Source: UBA11475 sp045593005
GTDB taxonomy: Bacteria; Bacillota; Clostridia; Christensenellales; Borkfalkiaceae
DNA: 41,668 nucleotides
Reading direction: 5' to 3'
Assembly (NCBI GenBank): GCA_045593005.1
Contig: JAZNVV010000028.1
Coordinates: forward strand, 1 to 41,668
Of the stretch, positions 39,697 through 41,668 are shown in pieces. The translations under genes were made by a program, and so were the position numbers. The notes beneath the pieces are model-generated. The model was not told where the DNA came from and did no database searches. It was given only the letters and a program-made list of their open reading frames with translations. How positions within the stretch are numbered: position 1 is the stretch's first letter; each line of letters opens with the position of its first letter.

Positions 39697-40503
39697 ATGG
39701 ATGGAAAGGTAAAACAGTCAAAAAACGACGCAATTATTAATGAGGGTGAAAACGCCGTAACTTCATTATTAATAACAAGTGAGGTTGGAGCAGTAAAACC
39801 TATTCACTTCACGGCATTAAATGAGTTTTACTACGTTGAAAGTGGGAAGGCGACCTTTACTATCGGTCAAAGCACCATAGTTGCTGAAAAATTTTCGGTA
39901 GTTTATATTCCGTCATTAATGCCGTATTCATATTTTGCAGAAAAAAACGCACACGTTTGGCGCTTTTGTATAAGTGAAAGGTATTTTGCAGATTTTTACG
40001 AATGCTATCCAAATAAGTCTTTGCCAAACTATTTATCGGACAAGGCGTTGAACGAAAAAATTTATCGTTACGTTTTTAATGAATTTAGTAATCGCAACCT
40101 AACGGAACTTGAAAAGATTGCTGTTGCAAACTACGTTCTGGGTAAATTCACGGCGCATTACGGCGTAACGGAAAAGGAAATATACGGGGATTCACAAGTA
40201 GCAGAAATTATTAGATACATTTACAACAATTACGAAAAAGACATAACGCTTGAATCGCTTGCGAAGGAATTTTGTGCATCAAAAATGGTATTATCACGCA
40301 AGATAAGCAAATATATCGGCATAGATTTACGAAAGTTTATCAGCGACGTAAGAATACAAGCGTATATGAAGATGCGTAACGACAAAAAGAACGCATCCGT
40401 GTCCTCTGTTGAGCTTGCCTACCGTTGTGGTTTTAACAGTTACGGAACTTTTTATAGGGCGTACAAGCGTCGCATAGGAACTGTTAAAGACGTGGAAGAA
40501 TAA
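39697..40503 (+). CDS. AraC-family transcriptional regulator
   Basis: This 268-residue protein has an N-terminal cupin sensor (LNEFYYVESGKATFTIG, VYIPSLMPYSY) and a C-terminal double helix-turn-helix (LESLAKEFCASKMVLSRKI, VSSVELAYRCGFNSYGTFYRAY). I choose ATG 39697, with AAGGTG 6 bases upstream; GTG 39688 and ATG 39691 are closer to or inside that site. It lies upstream of and co-directional with a solute-binding protein gene, so it probably controls that uptake system. Confidence 0.86.
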   Translation: MDGKVKQSKNDAIINEGENAVTSLLITSEVGAVKPIHFTALNEFYYVESGKATFTIGQSTIVAEKFSVVYIPSLMPYSYFAEKNAHVWRFCISERYFADFYECYPNKSLPNYLSDKALNEKIYRYVFNEFSNRNLTELEKIAVANYVLGKFTAHYGVTEKEIYGDSQVAEIIRYIYNNYEKDITLESLAKEFCASKMVLSRKISKYIGIDLRKFISDVRIQAYMKMRNDKKNASVSSVELAYRCGFNSYGTFYRAYKRRIGTVKDVEE

Positions 40504-40935
40504 TTTTTGCCTAAAAAATCACCTAAAAATAATTTTTGTACAAATTGCACAAATTAAAAATTGAAAACAAAACTTCAAAATTATGATGCAAAATCAAATT
40601 ATTTCAATTATTGAAAAAATAAATTTGTTTATAAATAAAATTTATATAAAAAATTGAAAATATTTTTCAAATAAATATTGATAAATTTCACAAATTAATT
40701 AAAAGTTTGCAAATAGTATATTTTTGCAATCAAATTGTTTATTTTTGACATAGATTTATTGTGTCATTTGCATTATAATATTAATGCGAAAATAAGAATG
40801 GGCTCGAATTGCGCCATTCATTTCTTTTCACGTACGCGTGCATATAAGTGCGCAAGCGTGTTTTGAGGTGTATGCGTAACAAGGGTGCATTATATTTTAA
40901 TAAAACGATTAGAGAAAAAATTTAAGGAGGTTTAT
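40504..40935. other. Extremely AT-rich gap with the solute-binding-protein promoter region
   Basis: Bases 40504-40740 are almost only A and T with many A-tracts and no gene. TATAAT at 40774-40779 has no -35 at normal distance; TTGACA at 40745-40750 is 23 bp away. An inverted repeat TGACA-N11-TGTCA (40746-40766) covers this area. The leader then has GC-richer hairpin-prone segments (about 40798-40866) before AAGGAGG and the ATG at 40936. This fits a regulated promoter that needs an activator. Confidence 0.5.
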
Positions 40936-41668
40936 ATGAAAAAGAAAATTTTCTCAATCATTAGCACGTTGCTTGCTGCAATCATGTGTTTCTCCCTCGT
41001 TGGCTGTATGGGTGGCGGCGGTGGCGGCGAAGACGACGACACCGGAACAGGAACAGGTGGTGGTCCATCGCAAAGTTATGCAAAGAACATTAACTTTACA
41101 ATCTCATCTGAAGCAACTGCTGCTTACCAAAACGCTATCGGAGCTCTCGCTAAAAAATGGAACGATACTATGTACGTAAAAGATGATCCAACTTATGGCT
41201 TTAAGGTAACTATTGGTAAGACAACAAAAGCAAATGCACTTACTCAAATTCAAAGTACAAATGCTCCAGACCTTATTGAAATTGATGATAAGTATTCAAG
41301 AAATGCTATTTCTTTCGGTTTAGTAGATCCATTAGCTATTCCTGAAAACTTATTCTCAGGCAACCTTCTCGACAGATATAAGAGTGGTACAGTTGGTACA
41401 AAAACAAGTCCTTATGCAAATAACGCTGTGCTTTACGGTGCTCCTATCCAGACTTCTCCTGCAACGTTATTCTATAACGAAAAGATTTTTAGAAATGCTG
41501 GTATCAACGTCATTTATATGACGGAACAACAAGCTTATGAAGCAGGTTTAGGTGCATACGGCTACCACTGCTATACAGATGCTGAACTTGAGGATTATGC
41601 AGATAAGTCATCTTTAACAAAAACAACTTATAACGAACTTGTTGTTAATACTAACGGCAAACTTGACG
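40936..41668 (+). CDS. ABC-transporter solute-binding lipoprotein (3' end outside window)
   Basis: The first 244 residues are visible and the frame is open to the window end. It starts MKKKIFSIIS, has a hydrophobic signal segment and a lipobox LVGC (Cys24), followed by a Gly/Asp/Thr-rich linker. The mature part has SBP family 1 features: a FKVTIGKTTKANALTQIQ stretch, APDLIEIDDKY and GAPIQTSPATLFYNEKIF. Such proteins bind oligosaccharides or related solutes outside the cell and deliver them to an ABC importer. The permease genes are expected just beyond the window. Ribosome binding site AAGGAGG. Confidence 0.87.
   Translation, partial: MKKKIFSIISTLLAAIMCFSLVGCMGGGGGGEDDDTGTGTGGGPSQSYAKNINFTISSEATAAYQNAIGALAKKWNDTMYVKDDPTYGFKVTIGKTTKANALTQIQSTNAPDLIEIDDKYSRNAISFGLVDPLAIPENLFSGNLLDRYKSGTVGTKTSPYANNAVLYGAPIQTSPATLFYNEKIFRNAGINVIYMTEQQAYEAGLGAYGYHCYTDAELEDYADKSSLTKTTYNELVVNTNGKLD

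Noticed and set aside
40973..41179. 68-codon frame inside the solute-binding-protein gene
   Set aside because: It is out of frame with the lipoprotein, which has a signal peptide, a lipobox and AAGGAGG and stays open to the window end.

Overview
The window looks like a chromosomal segment of an uncultured, strictly anaerobic, low-GC Firmicute (Clostridia-like). The reasons are AT-rich DNA with GGAGG-type ribosome binding sites and TTGACA/TATAAT promoters, two T-box riboswitches, the Firmicutes-type order ylxM-ffh-rpsP-khpA-rimM-trmD-rbgA-rnhB and comM-dprA-topA-trmFO-hslV-hslU, folate-dependent TrmFO, and a ferredoxin-linked 2-oxoacid oxidoreductase. I cannot name a genus from sequence alone. 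I see no tRNA, rRNA or CRISPR array.

Region 1 (1-13.5 kb) is a branched-chain amino acid block and the most interesting part. It holds the 3' end of a leuA-type gene, a TIM-barrel/acyl-CoA-ligase fusion, an amidohydrolase, and then two paralogous proteins that each fuse an XRE helix-turn-helix, a cupin and an AMP-forming acyl-CoA ligase. Each paralogue sits behind its own promoter and T-box leader. By structural alignment the specifier codons read AUC (Ile) in the first and GUA (Val) in the second. The second ligase is followed in the same direction by a branched-chain aminotransferase, a ParA/MinD-like ATPase, a 2x[4Fe-4S] ferredoxin and three subunits of a 2-oxoacid:ferredoxin oxidoreductase (VOR type), closed by a strong terminator. 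Together these enzymes could run branched acid -> acyl-CoA -> 2-oxoacid (reductive carboxylation) -> Ile/Val. Control by Ile and Val tRNA charging argues for synthesis rather than breakdown. This route is an inference.

Region 2 (13.5-20.1 kb) is accessory. It has an AraC regulator divergent from an ADP-ribosylglycohydrolase-family gene, a frameshifted AraC remnant, a short promoter-to-terminator unit with a possible 25-residue peptide, cysK, and another AraC regulator. Between cysK and that regulator a cassette of about 1.1 kb (XRE repressor, two operators, two-TM protein, hairpin ends) interrupts the terminator and is flanked by a 127/128-bp direct repeat of the cysK 3' end.

Region 3 (20.1-26.1 kb) is the SRP/ribosome-maturation cluster ylxM-ffh-rpsP-khpA-rimM-trmD-rbgA-rnhB-yraN, with rplS last under its own promoter.

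Region 4 (26.1-39.4 kb) starts with a membrane glycosyltransferase-like gene that ends early. It continues with a dense co-directional housekeeping run comM-dprA-topA-trmFO-hslV-hslU-hisS-rseC-trxA-asnA-yfcE-like, ending at a terminator.

Region 5 (39.4 kb-end) has an AraC regulator, an extremely AT-rich gap, and the start of a lipoprotein solute-binding protein of an ABC importer that runs off the window.
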